Positions 1 through 8,889 are shown, counted from the stretch's first letter. The stretch is 64,000 bases of DNA from Arthrobacter sp. FW306-2-2C-D06B (GCF_021789175.1 NZ_CP084560.1:1612001-1676000); one strand, 5' to 3'. Notes: generated by a model not told the origin, from the letters alone. A program made the numbers and translations.

Positions 1-1
1 A

Positions 2-196
2 GATTCCGCCGCCGAGCTGCAGCCCACCTCGAGTACGAGCGTCACGGTACAAGTGGGCCAGTCGTTGTGGGGGATTGCGGGAATCGCCGCACCGTCCCGG
101 GATCCACGTGACGTAGTTGCCGAGATTATCCAGCTGAACAACCTTCAGGACGGCCGCATCGTGCCGGGCCAGCAACTGTTCATTCCGGCCACTTAA
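2..196 (+). CDS. LysM-domain protein, C-terminal fragment
   Basis: The reading frame is open from the window edge to a TAA at 194-196, so only the last 64 residues are visible. The end reads VGQSLWGIAG, then an acidic helix with AEIIQLNNL, then a VPGQQLFIP ending, which is the beta-alpha-alpha-beta pattern of a LysM peptidoglycan-binding module. LysM proteins act at the cell wall. In related actinobacteria a short LysM protein commonly sits beside lexA; lexA would lie to the left of this window and cannot be seen. The following hisC gene has its own promoter, so this is a separate transcription unit. Confidence 0.8.
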   Translation, partial: DSAAELQPTSSTSVTVQVGQSLWGIAGIAAPSRDPRDVVAEIIQLNNLQDGRIVPGQQLFIPAT

Positions 197-275
197 CAGC
201 AACGCTGACCGGGCTGGCAGCTCGCCTGAAAGGGCGCAGCGCCGTCACAGTTTCAGGGCATCGGCCGCGGCACCT

Positions 276-281
276 TAAACT
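276..281 (+). promoter_or_regulatory. hisC -10 box (leaderless)
   Basis: TAAACT ends exactly 6 nt before the GTG at 288. This spacing recurs at many genes in the window, so transcription probably begins at or next to the start codon. It supports GTG 288 over the ATG at 285. Confidence 0.5.
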
Positions 282-287
282 GTCATG

Positions 288-1406
288 GTGAGTGACCAGC
301 TTGAGCGACTTGACCGACTTCCCCTCCGGACCAACCTCCGCGGCCTGAGCCCGTATGGCGCACCGCAGCTTGATGTTCCGATTCTGCTCAACGTCAACGA
401 AAACACGCATGGCGTGCCTGCCGATGTCCAGGCAGCCATCACCGAGGCGGTAGCGGCAGCCGCCGTCGGACTGAACCGCTATCCCGACCGCGAATTCACC
501 GAACTACGCGAGGCCCTTGCTGAATACCTCGGCCATGACCTCGCGGCCGAGAACATCTGGGCAGCCAACGGCTCCAATGAAGTGCTGCAGCAGATCCTCC
601 AGGTCTTCGGTGGTCCGGGCCGGACCGCGCTCGGTTTCCCGCCCACGTACTCGATGTACCCATTGCTGGCCAGCGGAACCGACACGGGATACATCGCGGG
701 AGTCCGCGCTGAAGACTATGGACTCGATGCGGCCTCGGCCGCCGCGCAGGTTCGCGAACTCAAACCGAATGTCGTGTTCCTCTGCTCCCCGAACAACCCC
801 ACCGGCACGGGGCTCGGGCTGGACGTCGTCGAAGCCGTGTACGAGGCGGGCGAGGCGAGCCAGACCGTGGTGATCGTGGACGAGGCATACCACGAGTTCG
901 CCCACGACAACACGCCGAGCGCGTTGACGCTCCTCCCTGGACGGGCGCGCCTTATCGTCTCCCGGACCATGAGCAAGGCCTTCGCCCTCGCCGGTGCACG
1001 CATCGGCTACATGGCGGCTGCCCCCGAGGTCGCCGACGCGATCCGCTTGGTCCGCCTTCCGTATCACCTTTCCGCCATCACCCAGGCAACCGCGCTGGCC
1101 GCACTCCGGCACCGTGAAGCCCTCATGGCCGACGTCGAGGACATCAAGGTCCAGCGCGATCGCATTGTCAGCGAGTTGAGCCGCATGGGCTTCAAGCCGG
1201 CCGCCTCGGATTCGAACTATGTGTTCTTCGGCGGAATCGAAGACCCCCATGCCCTGTGGCAAGGCCTCTTGGAGCGCGGGGTCCTGATCCGCGACGTCGG
1301 CATACCGGGCCACCTCCGCGTCACAGCCGGTACGGAGCCTGAGACCACCGCGTTCCTCGAGGCGCTCGAAGCCTTGCTGGACGGCCAGGTCTCCGCACCG
1401 GCCTAG
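288..1406 (+). CDS. hisC: Histidinol-phosphate aminotransferase
   Basis: PLP-dependent class I/II aminotransferase that converts imidazole-acetol phosphate and glutamate to histidinol phosphate in histidine synthesis. The N-terminus contains LNVNENTHG, the typical HisC substrate-loop start; SPNNPTGTG and DEAYHEF are cofactor-binding motifs, and the PLP lysine lies in SKAFALAGARIGY near residue 230. The length of 372 aa is normal for the family. I prefer GTG 288 to ATG 285 because a TAAACT box lies 6 nt before it. It is the first gene of a hisC-hisB-hisH-priA run; hisB follows after 42 nt with its own Shine-Dalgarno. An aromatic aminotransferase could look similar, but the his context makes HisC very likely. 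Confidence 0.95.
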   Translation: MSDQLERLDRLPLRTNLRGLSPYGAPQLDVPILLNVNENTHGVPADVQAAITEAVAAAAVGLNRYPDREFTELREALAEYLGHDLAAENIWAANGSNEVLQQILQVFGGPGRTALGFPPTYSMYPLLASGTDTGYIAGVRAEDYGLDAASAAAQVRELKPNVVFLCSPNNPTGTGLGLDVVEAVYEAGEASQTVVIVDEAYHEFAHDNTPSALTLLPGRARLIVSRTMSKAFALAGARIGYMAAAPEVADAIRLVRLPYHLSAITQATALAALRHREALMADVEDIKVQRDRIVSELSRMGFKPAASDSNYVFFGGIEDPHALWQGLLERGVLIRDVGIPGHLRVTAGTEPETTAFLEALEALLDGQVSAPA

Positions 1407-1448
1407 ACTTGAACAAGTCCCACCACTCCTTCCTCCTAAGGATCATCA

Positions 1449-2075
1449 ATGAGCGAAAACGGCGCCAGCACGGCGGCCGCCCGGACAGCACGAATGGAAC
1501 GCACCACGAGCGAATCCTCCGTCCTGGTTGAAATCAACCTCGACGGCACGGGAGTCTCGGATATCAGTACCTCGGTGCCGTTCTATGACCACATGCTGAC
1601 GGCGCTCTGCAAGCATTCGCTCATCGACATGACCGTCAAGGCGACCGGAGACACCCACATAGACGCCCACCACACCGTGGAGGACGTTGCTATCACCTTC
1701 GGTGAGGTCCTCCGCACCGCCTTGGGTGACAAAGCGGGTATCCGGCGCTTCGGCGAGGCCACGGTGCCTTTGGATGAAGCGCTGGCCCACGCCGTCGTCG
1801 ACGTCTCCGGACGCCCTTACCTCGTTCATGGCGGTGAGCCCGCCGGCCAGGAATACCACCTGATCGGTGGACACTTCACTGGTTCGCTGACCCGCCACGT
1901 GTTCGAGGCCATCACCCTGCACGCCGGCATCTGCCTTCACATGAATGTCCTGGCCGGCCGGGATCCGCACCACATCGTGGAGGCCCAGTTCAAGGCGTTC
2001 GCCCGCGCGCTCCGCTCCGCCGTTGAGTCCGACCCCCGCGTCGAAGGCATTCCGTCCACCAAGGGCGCCTTGTGA
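1449..2075 (+). CDS. hisB: Imidazoleglycerol-phosphate dehydratase
   Basis: Manganese enzyme that dehydrates imidazoleglycerol phosphate to imidazole-acetol phosphate, the step before HisC. The diagnostic duplicated metal motifs are present: [13 protein letters not shown] and DAHHTVED in the first half, [15 protein letters not shown] and [15 protein letters not shown] in the second. At 208 aa it is a monofunctional IGPD without the histidinol-phosphatase domain of enteric HisB. An AAGGA Shine-Dalgarno sits about 7 nt before ATG 1449. Its stop overlaps the GTG start of hisH by 4 nt, so the two are translationally coupled. Confidence 0.97.
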   Translation: MSENGASTAAARTARMERTTSESSVLVEINLDGTGVSDISTSVPFYDHMLTALCKHSLIDMTVKATGDTHIDAHHTVEDVAITFGEVLRTALGDKAGIRRFGEATVPLDEALAHAVVDVSGRPYLVHGGEPAGQEYHLIGGHFTGSLTRHVFEAITLHAGICLHMNVLAGRDPHHIVEAQFKAFARALRSAVESDPRVEGIPSTKGAL

Positions 2076-2827
2076 GTAGGCACATCCTCAAGGATGGCGC
2101 CGTCGTGGATCCGAAGGCCGCCAGCCGCATTGTCTCGCCTGAAGGAAAACCGACCGTAACGGTCCTTGACTATGGCTCGGGCAATGTCCGCTCTGCGGTC
2201 CGGGCGCTTGAGCGTGCCGGAGCGGCAGTCACGTTGAGCGCCCAGCCCGAAGATGTCCTGAATGCTGACGGGCTCCTGGTCCCGGGCGTCGGCGCGTTCG
2301 AAACGGTGATGCGCGAACTCAAGGCAGTTGACGCCCTCCGGATGATCGGCCGTCGTGTTGCCGGGGGCAGGCCCGTCCTGGGCATCTGCGTCGGGCTCCA
2401 GGTCTTGTTCGAGGCCGGAGTGGAGCACGGAACCGAGGCGGAAGGCATGGGCGAGTGGCCCGGCAAAGTGGAACTCCTGCCAGCGCCCGTTGTCCCGCAC
2501 ATGGGCTGGAACACCGTAGACGTGCCCGAAGGCTCAAAGCTGTTCGCCGGCGTCGAGCACGAACGCTTCTATTTCGTGCACTCGTACGGCGTGCAGAAGT
2601 GGGAATTCGACGTCGTCCAACCCCGCATGGCTCCGCCGAAGGTGACCTGGTCAGAGCACGGTGCCCGTTTCATCGCCGCCGTGGAAAACGGTCCGTTGTG
2701 CGCTACGCAATTCCACCCAGAGAAGTCGGGCGACGCCGGAGCCCGGCTCCTGCGTAACTGGGTCGATGGCTTGCGACCGCAAGCAAAAACCCAGCCGCAG
2801 GCGACCGGGGCCGGAGGCGCTGCATAA
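2072..2827 (+). CDS. hisH: Imidazole glycerol phosphate synthase, glutamine amidotransferase subunit
   Basis: Class I glutaminase subunit that feeds ammonia to HisF. The triad is visible: the nucleophile in [11 protein letters not shown], and His and Glu in [11 protein letters not shown]. The GTG at 2072 overlaps the hisB stop. With this start the protein has 251 aa, about 40 longer than usual: family homology begins near residue 30 at [12 protein letters not shown], preceded by a lineage-type N-terminal extension, and there is a Pro/Gln-rich tail. hisF is not next to it; the operon continues with a small membrane protein and priA. Confidence 0.95.
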   Translation: MSRHILKDGAVVDPKAASRIVSPEGKPTVTVLDYGSGNVRSAVRALERAGAAVTLSAQPEDVLNADGLLVPGVGAFETVMRELKAVDALRMIGRRVAGGRPVLGICVGLQVLFEAGVEHGTEAEGMGEWPGKVELLPAPVVPHMGWNTVDVPEGSKLFAGVEHERFYFVHSYGVQKWEFDVVQPRMAPPKVTWSEHGARFIAAVENGPLCATQFHPEKSGDAGARLLRNWVDGLRPQAKTQPQATGAGGAA

Positions 2828-2828
2828 G

Positions 2829-2987
2829 ATGTGGTCCGTTATCTTCATGGGCGCGGCAGGGCTGCTGGTAGGCGGCGGAATCTCCTTCCACCAGCAGAAA
2901 CGCCCCGCCTGGGTCTCCATTTCGTTCTACGTACTCGCCGGCCTGGCACTGCTGGCGGCCTACCTCTTCACTCTGCCTGCCAAATGA
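2829..2987 (+). CDS. 52-aa two-helix membrane protein
   Basis: This short ORF starts at an ATG one base after the hisH stop and ends at 2987. The product has two hydrophobic stretches, one near residues 4-17 (VIFMGAAGLLVGGG) and one near residues 30-48 (ISFYVLAGLALLAAYLF), joined by a basic loop HQQKRP. It looks like a small hairpin membrane protein. It lies inside the his operon between hisH and priA with 62 nt before priA. I do not recognise a function. The tight spacing, clean start and stop, and clear two-helix pattern argue that it is a real gene rather than chance. Confidence 0.7.
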   Translation: MWSVIFMGAAGLLVGGGISFHQQKRPAWVSISFYVLAGLALLAAYLFTLPAK

Positions 2988-3049
2988 TCGTGCCTGCCAA
3001 ATAACTTGCCGGGCAACTGACGCCCGTCCCCACGACACCGAGGACATCA

Positions 3050-3796
3050 ATGACCACCCCCTCTGAACTGCCCGTCCTGGAACTCCTGCCCGCCGTCGAC
3101 ATCGTGGACGGCCAGGCAGTCCGCCTCCTTCAGGGAGAAGCCGGCTCCGAGACCAGCTACGGCACCCCGCTCGAAGCCGCACTGAACTGGCAGAACGCCG
3201 GAGCCGAGTGGGTGCACATGGTGGACCTGGACGCAGCCTTCGGACGCGGCAACAATGCCGACCTCATCAGCGCGGTCGTCTCGCAGCTGAACGTCAAGGT
3301 TGAGCTGTCCGGCGGACTGCGCGACGACGAATCCCTCGAGCGCGCGCTCGAGCTCGGCGTCGCCCGCGTGAACCTCGGAACGGCCGCGCTGGAGAATCCC
3401 GAATGGACCCGTCGGGCCATCGACCGCTTCGGTGACAAGATCGCCGTCGGGCTCGATGTCCGCGGCACGACGCTCGCGGGCCGGGGCTGGACCAAGGAGG
3501 GCGGCGATCTCTGGGAGGTGCTGGCCCGCCTTGAGGAGGCCGGTTGCGCCCGCTATGTGGTCACGGACGTCACGAAGGACGGAACCTTGCAGGGTCCCAA
3601 CGTCGAGCTATTGCGCCGGATGGTGGAAAAGACCGGCAAGCCTGTCGTTGCGTCGGGCGGCATCTCCAGCCTCGAGGACCTGCGCGTCCTGCGGGAGCTC
3701 GTGCCTCTAGGGGTCGAAGGAGCGATCGTCGGCAAGGCGCTGTACGCCGGTGCCTTCACGCTTCCGGAAGCCCTGGACGTCGCCGGCCGCCGCTGA
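3050..3796 (+). CDS. priA: Bifunctional HisA/TrpF isomerase (PriA)
   Basis: TIM-barrel ProFAR isomerase. In actinobacteria this protein commonly also performs the phosphoribosylanthranilate isomerase step of tryptophan synthesis, which is why it is called PriA. Visible motifs are [15 protein letters not shown] with the N-terminal catalytic Asp, [23 protein letters not shown] with the second catalytic Asp, and the phosphate-binding VASGGISS and GAIVGKALY. It is 248 aa, normal for the family. The dual role is inferred from lineage; it needs the absence of trpF elsewhere, which cannot be seen here. Its stop overlaps the start of the next gene (TGATG). Confidence 0.93.
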   Translation: MTTPSELPVLELLPAVDIVDGQAVRLLQGEAGSETSYGTPLEAALNWQNAGAEWVHMVDLDAAFGRGNNADLISAVVSQLNVKVELSGGLRDDESLERALELGVARVNLGTAALENPEWTRRAIDRFGDKIAVGLDVRGTTLAGRGWTKEGGDLWEVLARLEEAGCARYVVTDVTKDGTLQGPNVELLRRMVEKTGKPVVASGGISSLEDLRVLRELVPLGVEGAIVGKALYAGAFTLPEALDVAGRR

Positions 3797-4698
3797 TGTC
3801 GCAGGATCCACAGTCCCCGGCTGCTGACAAGGCCTCGACTCCGGCACCCCGGCAGTTGCCCGGGCACATCGCCGCTGCCCTGGCGGGCGCCGGGGGAGCA
3901 GGCGATTCTGCCGGCCAGCCCTGGGCGGGCCGCGACCTGAGCGGAGACGCCGCCAAGATCCATAATTTCGAAGACGACGACGGAACAGCCGACGCCGGGT
4001 ACCTCGCCGCCGTCGCGGCCCTGCTCGCCGGTACCGGTAGCGAGGCCGGCGTGGTGGCTTCGTTGGCGACGGCCAGGGTCTTTGTCCCGGTGGTGGCCCA
4101 GCTCGCTGAGGAAGCCGAGGGCGTGGACGGTCTTCATGCCGACAAGCAGGCCGACATGGCGCTCGTGACATTGAACGCGCCGGACGGCCGCACGGCCATG
4201 CCCGTGTTCACCTCGGCTGCCGCCCTTGAAGCGTGGCACCCGCAGGCCCGACCCGTCGCCGTTTATGCGGCCCGGGCGGCGTTGTCTGCCGTGTCCGAGG
4301 GAGCCCAGCTGCTCGTTCTGGATCCGGGTTCGGATGTCACCTTCGTGGTGCGCAGGCCTGCCATGTGGTCATTGGCGCAGCAGCGCGACTGGACGCCGTC
4401 GTACCTTGATGATGAACTGGAGGCTGCTCTCAATTCCTTGGCAGGGATATACCCCGCCGTCCGGCGCCTGGAGATGCGGCCAGGATCGGGGATGGCTTCG
4501 CGCACGGCCGACGGATCGGCCATGGCCGGCGGGGGACCCGGGCCTGAATTGCGTGTGGTGCTGTACCTCGAAGACGGCTTGGATGCCGCCGCGGTGCAGG
4601 ATCTCGTCTCCGGGCTGAACGGACGTTGGGCGCAGAACGAATTGTTCGCCGAGCGGGTTGACTCGATCGAAGTCAGCTTGCAGCGGGCGGCACAGTAG
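3796..4698 (+). CDS. SseB-family protein
   Basis: A 300-aa protein coupled to priA by a 1-nt overlap (TGATG). The N-terminal 60 residues are Pro/Ala-rich and probably disordered. The rest resembles the SseB N-terminal domain: ARVFVPVVAQ, then the DMALVTLNAPDGRTAMPVFTS and LEAWHPQARPV signature, then LLVLDPGSDVTFVVRRPAMWSL. SseB-domain proteins of actinobacteria have no settled function. No signal peptide or membrane segment is visible. Its position in the his operon is conserved-looking but does not by itself give a role. Confidence 0.8.
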   Translation: MSQDPQSPAADKASTPAPRQLPGHIAAALAGAGGAGDSAGQPWAGRDLSGDAAKIHNFEDDDGTADAGYLAAVAALLAGTGSEAGVVASLATARVFVPVVAQLAEEAEGVDGLHADKQADMALVTLNAPDGRTAMPVFTSAAALEAWHPQARPVAVYAARAALSAVSEGAQLLVLDPGSDVTFVVRRPAMWSLAQQRDWTPSYLDDELEAALNSLAGIYPAVRRLEMRPGSGMASRTADGSAMAGGGPGPELRVVLYLEDGLDAAAVQDLVSGLNGRWAQNELFAERVDSIEVSLQRAAQ

Positions 4699-4747
4699 CC
4701 GAAGGCACAGGGGGAACGTCCTTGTCCTGCCCTCGGCAGAACAGGGG

Positions 4748-6091
4748 ATGTATCTCGTGAATTTCTCTCTCTACCGGGAGATGCTGTCCATCACGTCCGT
4801 GCGGCGTCTCCTGCTGGTGGGCATGGTGGCCCGCATACCGCACTCGGCGGCGGGGGTTCTGCTCACCCTGCACATCGTGCTGACCTTGGGCAAGGGATAT
4901 GCCGCCGCGGGTGCTGCCGCCGCCGTATTCACCATCGGCATCGCGATTGGCGCTCCGTGGCGAGGGCGGCGCGTGGACACTGTCGGCCTGCGCAAGGCGC
5001 TTGTTCCTTCGGTTGTATCTGAGCTGGTGATTTGGTCCGTGGTGCCGCACGTCAGCTACGAATGGATCCTTCCGCTCGTCTTCGTCGGGGGACTGTTGAC
5101 GCTGCCGATCTTCAGCGTCATCCGGCAGTCCCTCGGTGTGCTGGTTGATGGCGAGCAACGGCGTTCGGCCTATGCCCTGGACTCCATCGGCACCGAAGTG
5201 GTCTTCATGATCGGTCCCGCGGTGGGCGCAGTCGTGGCTACCAGCGGGTTCACGGTCCTCGGCCTGACGATCGTGGGCGTGTGCACTTCGGCCGCCGGGC
5301 TCTTCCTGCTGTGGTTCAACCCGCCCACCCGGAGCGAGGGCGTCCTGGATGCCGGCCAGGCGGCCGACCGGGATGCCGATGAGCTCCATGCGGCCGAAGC
5401 CGCGGTGGTGGCCTCGGCGCCGGCCCATCTCCAGGAAGCCGCTTCGGAGATGGCCCCGACGGTTTCGCAAGCTTCCGGGCTGCGGGGAAAGATGGCCCGG
5501 AACTTTACGTGGTTCACCGCGGCGGTAGCCGCCGTGTTCGCCGTCGCCGCAGGATCCGGCATGGTCCTGAGCGGCACCGACGTCGGAATTGTCGCGGTGC
5601 TGCAGCGCGGGGGCCACGAGAGCGAGATCGGAATTGTTTTCTTCTTCTGGTGCGCCTCTTCGGTAGTCGGCGGGCTCATCTACGGCGCAATGCACCGGCC
5701 CGTCTCACCCATCCTGCTCCTGCTTGGCATGGCGGCCCTGACCATCCCGATGGGATTCGCCGGGGACACCTGGACCCTTGCCTTGTTGTCCCTGCTTCCC
5801 GGTCTGCTCTGCGCACCGGTGTTGTCCGCGGCGTCGGAAAAGGTCGCCGACATCGTGGATGAGGAGCGGCGCGGCGAGGCAATGGGCTGGTATGGCTCGG
5901 CTCTCACGGCGGGCGTGGCTTTCGGTTCGCCGGTCGCGGGACTCTTTATCGACGGCGTGGGACCGTGGGCCGGCTTCGTCGCCATCGGTACGGCAGGAGT
6001 GCTGCTGTGCCTTGCCGGGCTGTTCCTCCAGCTTCGTCGACGCCGGATCATGACCATCACCCAGGCCGGCGCCGGGGATCCCGCCAACTGA
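4748..6091 (+). CDS. MFS transporter
   Basis: A 447-aa major facilitator protein with about 12 hydrophobic segments split by a hydrophilic, Ala/Glu-rich loop near residues 200-265. The loop after the second helix reads GAPWRGRRVDTVG, a form of the MFS signature, and the second half has VADIVDEERRGEAMGWYGS before a long helix. Substrate is not predictable; the general pattern is that of a drug or metabolite exporter. ATG 4748 is close to the GGGG that could serve as ribosome site; GTG 4757, 9 nt downstream, has better spacing and may be the true start. It ends before a strong bidirectional terminator. Confidence 0.85.
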   Translation: MYLVNFSLYREMLSITSVRRLLLVGMVARIPHSAAGVLLTLHIVLTLGKGYAAAGAAAAVFTIGIAIGAPWRGRRVDTVGLRKALVPSVVSELVIWSVVPHVSYEWILPLVFVGGLLTLPIFSVIRQSLGVLVDGEQRRSAYALDSIGTEVVFMIGPAVGAVVATSGFTVLGLTIVGVCTSAAGLFLLWFNPPTRSEGVLDAGQAADRDADELHAAEAAVVASAPAHLQEAASEMAPTVSQASGLRGKMARNFTWFTAAVAAVFAVAAGSGMVLSGTDVGIVAVLQRGGHESEIGIVFFFWCASSVVGGLIYGAMHRPVSPILLLLGMAALTIPMGFAGDTWTLALLSLLPGLLCAPVLSAASEKVADIVDEERRGEAMGWYGSALTAGVAFGSPVAGLFIDGVGPWAGFVAIGTAGVLLCLAGLFLQLRRRRIMTITQAGAGDPAN

Positions 6092-6116
6092 GTCGCGCCC
6101 AAGCCGCCAGGATACG

Positions 6117-6155
6117 ACGACGGCGGGCCGGCCAAACAGGCCGGCCCGCCGTCGT
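6117..6155. terminator. Bidirectional terminator between MFS gene and DUF1844 gene
   Basis: A perfect 17-bp inverted repeat (arms 6117-6133 and 6139-6155) with the 5-nt loop AAACA. It sits between two convergent genes and is the strongest simple hairpin in the protein-coding part of the window. No long T run follows, as is usual in GC-rich actinobacteria. Confidence 0.85.
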
Positions 6156-6176
6156 GGTCCTACGGGTTAGTCCGTG

Positions 6177-6563
6177 TCAGTTGACCGGGCCGGTGAACTT
6201 TTCGCCCGGGCCCTTGCCCGGTTCGTCCGGGATCAGGGAAGCTTCGCGGAACGCAAGTTGCAGGGAGCGGAGGCCATCGCGCAAGGGGCCCGCGTGCTGC
6301 GAACCGATTTCCGGTGCTGCGGCGGTGACCAGGCCGGCCAAAGCGGTGATCAGTTTGCGCGCTTCGTCCAGGTCCTTGAGCTCCTCGGCTTGGGGGTCGT
6401 CGGCCAAGCCCACCTTGACGGCCGCTGCGCTCATGAGGTGAACGGCGCCGGTGGTGATGACCTCAACAGCCGGAACTTCCGAAATGTCGCGGATCTGCTG
6501 GCCTACTCCGGCGTCGGTGCCGGCCGGCTCGTGGTCGAGGGAATTGCTGTCTGAAGTGCTCAT
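6177..6563 (-). CDS. DUF1844-family protein
   Basis: A 128-aa soluble acidic protein. The centre carries the DUF1844 pattern: IRDISEVPAVEVITTGAVHLMSAAAVKVGL, then DLDEARKLITALAGLV. The family has no known function and typically lies next to infC in actinobacteria, as here (divergent, about 335 nt away). ATG at 6563 is the first start that gives a normal length; the frame is open further upstream to 6749 but that part lacks family features. No clear Shine-Dalgarno is seen. Confidence 0.85.
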   Translation of the reverse strand: MSTSDSNSLDHEPAGTDAGVGQQIRDISEVPAVEVITTGAVHLMSAAAVKVGLADDPQAEELKDLDEARKLITALAGLVTAAAPEIGSQHAGPLRDGLRSLQLAFREASLIPDEPGKGPGEKFTGPVN

Positions 6564-6664
6564 GCTGGTAAGCTTGTCACAGACCGACTGGAAGTTGCCA
6601 TTTCCCATGGCACACGCAGCGCTCGGCCACCCATCGTTAATGTGCGGTTGGTTGCCGATTTCTG

Positions 6665-6898
6665 TAGAATTGATTTTCAGTTTGCAAGCGGAGTTCTCTC
6701 CCACCCGCGTCAGCCGTTTCCCTTCGGGGATGTAAGTTGCCGGGTACATGGTCGGACACCGTTCAAGGTCAGCTTTGGATGGTGCGAACGCCCCGTTGAG
6801 GGGCCGTCTCCGATCTTCGAGGCCTTCGATTGCGCCAGCAATTGGGGGCCTTCTCTATTTGCCGGTGGAATACTCATCACAACAACAGGAGCTTTGAC
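6665..6898 (+). promoter_or_regulatory. infC promoter and long structured 5' leader
   Basis: TAGAAT at 6665-6670 is a good -10 box; no convincing -35 is visible. A start near 6677 would give a leader of about 220 nt before infC. The leader holds GCCCC/GGGGC at 6790-6804 and a compound hairpin at 6820-6851 (AGGCC/GGCCT outside ATTGC/GCAAT) followed by a pyrimidine-rich stretch, which could work as an attenuator. Leader-based control of the infC-rpmI-rplT operon by L20 is established in other bacteria; its use here is inference. Confidence 0.45.
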
Positions 6899-7927
6899 AT
6901 TAGCGAGCCAAGAATCAATGAGCGTATCCGCGTCCCCGAGGTGCGTTTGGTCGGCCCTGCCGGCGAACAGGTTGGAATCGTCCGTATTGAGGACGCCCTG
7001 CGTCTGGCTGCCGAGGCTGACCTGGATCTCGTTGAAGTTGCACCGCAGGCGAAGCCTCCGGTGTGCAAGCTGATGGACTTCGGCAAGTACAAGTACGAAG
7101 CCGCTGTCAAAGCCCGTGAGGCCCGCAAGAACCAGACCAACACGGTTCTCAAGGAAATCCGCTTCCGCCTGAAGATCGACACCCACGACTACGAGACCAA
7201 GCGCGGCCACGCGCTTCGCTTCCTGGGCGCCGGTGACAAGGTGAAGGCCATGATCCAGTTCCGTGGGCGTGAGCAGCAGCGTCCTGAAATGGGCATCCGC
7301 CTGTTGCAGCGCTTCGCTGAGGACGTCGCCGAAGTTGGCGTGATTGAGTCCAGCCCGCGCATCGATGGCCGGAACATGGTCATGGTGATTGGTCCGTTGA
7401 AGAACAAGGCTGAGGCCAAGGCCGAGGCCCGCCGCGCGGCGCAGCGTGCAGAAGCCAAAGCCCAGAATGAAGCCAAGGCTGCAGGCCGGATTGACGTCTC
7501 TGGCGAGGATGCCCCCTTGACCCAGTCACTCGCCGACTTGCTCCCGGCGGAACTCTTGACTCAGGCTGAGGAAACCGCGCCGGAATCCGTTGAGGCGGAG
7601 GCTGCTGAAGTCGAAGAGACTCCGGCGGCTGAGGAAACGGTTGTCGAAGAAGCCCCTGTGGTGGAAGCGGCTCCGGTAGTCGAAGAAGCTCCCGTAGTTG
7701 AAGCGGCTCCGGTTGCCGCACCGGCGCCGGCGAAGGCAGCAGCAAAGGCTCCGGCACCAGTGAAGGCTCCTGAGCAGGCAGCTCCTAAGTCTGTCGTACC
7801 GGCTGCCCCCAAGCCTGCTGCTACACCAGTACCGAAACCGATGGCGAAGCCCGCGGTTCCGAAGCCTGCAGCTCGGCCGGCAGCCCCCAAGGCAGCTCCG
7901 AAGCCAGCGGCACGCAAGACCAACTAG
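6899..7927 (+). CDS. infC: Translation initiation factor IF-3
   Basis: IF-3 binds the 30S subunit and checks the start codon and initiator tRNA. The core is clear: [41 protein letters not shown], then the C-domain [17 protein letters not shown] and [11 protein letters not shown]. The start is an ATT at 6899, placed 7 nt after a GGAG at 6889-6892; no in-frame ATG exists nearby, only a TTG at 6830. ATT starts on infC are a known autoregulatory device, because IF-3 itself rejects them. The core ends near residue 175 and is followed by about 165 residues rich in Ala, Val, Pro and Lys with a repeated [12 protein letters not shown] unit, so the 342-aa protein is nearly twice the usual length. Confidence 0.95.
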   Translation: MSEPRINERIRVPEVRLVGPAGEQVGIVRIEDALRLAAEADLDLVEVAPQAKPPVCKLMDFGKYKYEAAVKAREARKNQTNTVLKEIRFRLKIDTHDYETKRGHALRFLGAGDKVKAMIQFRGREQQRPEMGIRLLQRFAEDVAEVGVIESSPRIDGRNMVMVIGPLKNKAEAKAEARRAAQRAEAKAQNEAKAAGRIDVSGEDAPLTQSLADLLPAELLTQAEETAPESVEAEAAEVEETPAAEETVVEEAPVVEAAPVVEEAPVVEAAPVAAPAPAKAAAKAPAPVKAPEQAAPKSVVPAAPKPAATPVPKPMAKPAVPKPAARPAAPKAAPKPAARKTN

Positions 7928-7938
7928 TCACGCCGCAG

Positions 7939-7996
7939 GAGGGGCATCCCCTCTGCCCGGCACTAAAGCAGCAGCCGCCCCTCATCGGGTGGCTGC
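7939..7996 (+). promoter_or_regulatory. Two hairpins between infC and rpmI
   Basis: GAGGGG-CAT-CCCCTC at 7939-7953 is followed by a 10-bp stem at 7971-7996 (GCAGCCGCCC with GGGTGGCTGC, one G-U pair, loop CTCATC). They lie in the 119-nt gap before rpmI. They may be processing sites or an L20-binding regulatory structure, since in other bacteria L20 represses at this position. Confidence 0.4.
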
Positions 7997-8046
7997 ACGA
8001 AAGAACTGCAGACCCAGTCTGCGGACACGTAAGGAGATCGGTTCCC

Positions 8047-8241
8047 ATGCCGAAGATGAAGACCCACAGTGGTGCTAAGAAGCGCTTCAAGCTGACCGGT
8101 ACCGGCAAGCTGAAGCGTCAGCAGGCAAACCGCCGCCACTACCTGGAGCACAAGTCCTCCACCCTGACCCGTCGCCTTGCCGGCGACAAGATCGTCTTCA
8201 AGGGCGATGCCAAGGTCATCAAGAGGATGCTCGGCATCTAA
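8047..8241 (+). CDS. rpmI: 50S ribosomal protein L35
   Basis: A 64-aa basic protein starting [21 protein letters not shown], the standard L35 N-terminus, and containing [11 protein letters not shown]. An AAGGAG Shine-Dalgarno lies before ATG 8047. It is the second gene of the infC-rpmI-rplT unit. Confidence 0.98.
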   Translation: MPKMKTHSGAKKRFKLTGTGKLKRQQANRRHYLEHKSSTLTRRLAGDKIVFKGDAKVIKRMLGI

Positions 8242-8358
8242 GTTCCAAGTTTTCTGGTTGCTGCCATCCGGTAGCTGCCGACTACACCAAAGCCTTCTCA
8301 GGCCGGCCGGGTTTCCGGCAGTAGCAGCTTGGGATAAGAATTTTGAAGGAGTACGCAC

Positions 8359-8889
8359 GTGGCACGTGTGAAGCGGGCGGTAAACGCCCACAAGAAGCGT
8401 CGGGTTGTCCTTGAACGGGCCAAGGGTTACCGCGGTCAGCGGTCTCGCCTGTACCGCAAGGCAAAAGAGCAGCTGCTGCACTCGTTTGTGTACAGCTACG
8501 GCGACCGCCGCAAGAAGAAGGGCGACTTCCGTCGCCTCTGGATCCAGCGCATCAACGCTGCATCCCGCGCCAACGGCCTGACCTACAACCGTCTGATCCA
8601 GGGCCTGAAGGCCGCTGAGGTCGAGGTTGACCGCCGCATGCTGGCAGAGCTGGCCGTTTCCGACGCCAACGCTTTTGCCGCGCTGGTCAAGGTTGCCAAG
8701 GATTCCCTGCCTGCCGACACCTCCGCTCCGGCCGTCAAGGCCGAAGCCGCTCCGAAGGCTGCCGCCAAGACTTCTGCGGCTACCAAGGCTGCTCCGGCAG
8801 TCAAGGCCTCCGTTTCCGAGGAAGAGCCCGCTGCCAAGGCCCCCAAGGCCAAGGCTGCGAAGAAGCCTGCCGCTGAAGCTGCTGAGTAG
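8359..8889 (+). CDS. rplT: 50S ribosomal protein L20 with long C-terminal tail
   Basis: L20 is an early 23S rRNA-binding assembly protein. The core begins [19 protein letters not shown] from a GTG at 8359 with GAAGGA 6 nt upstream, and runs through [18 protein letters not shown] and [13 protein letters not shown] to about residue 118. L20 normally stops near there; here an extra 55-60 residues of Ala/Lys/Pro-rich sequence follow, ending in [10 protein letters not shown]. The tail resembles that of IF-3 in the same operon. Translation of the tail is continuous with the core without frameshift. Confidence 0.97.
   Translation: MARVKRAVNAHKKRRVVLERAKGYRGQRSRLYRKAKEQLLHSFVYSYGDRRKKKGDFRRLWIQRINAASRANGLTYNRLIQGLKAAEVEVDRRMLAELAVSDANAFAALVKVAKDSLPADTSAPAVKAEAAPKAAAKTSAATKAAPAVKASVSEEEPAAKAPKAKAAKKPAAEAAE

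Noticed and set aside
6642..7073. 143-aa protein starting upstream of infC
   Set aside because: It overlaps infC in another frame, covers the infC promoter and leader, and shows no protein-like pattern.
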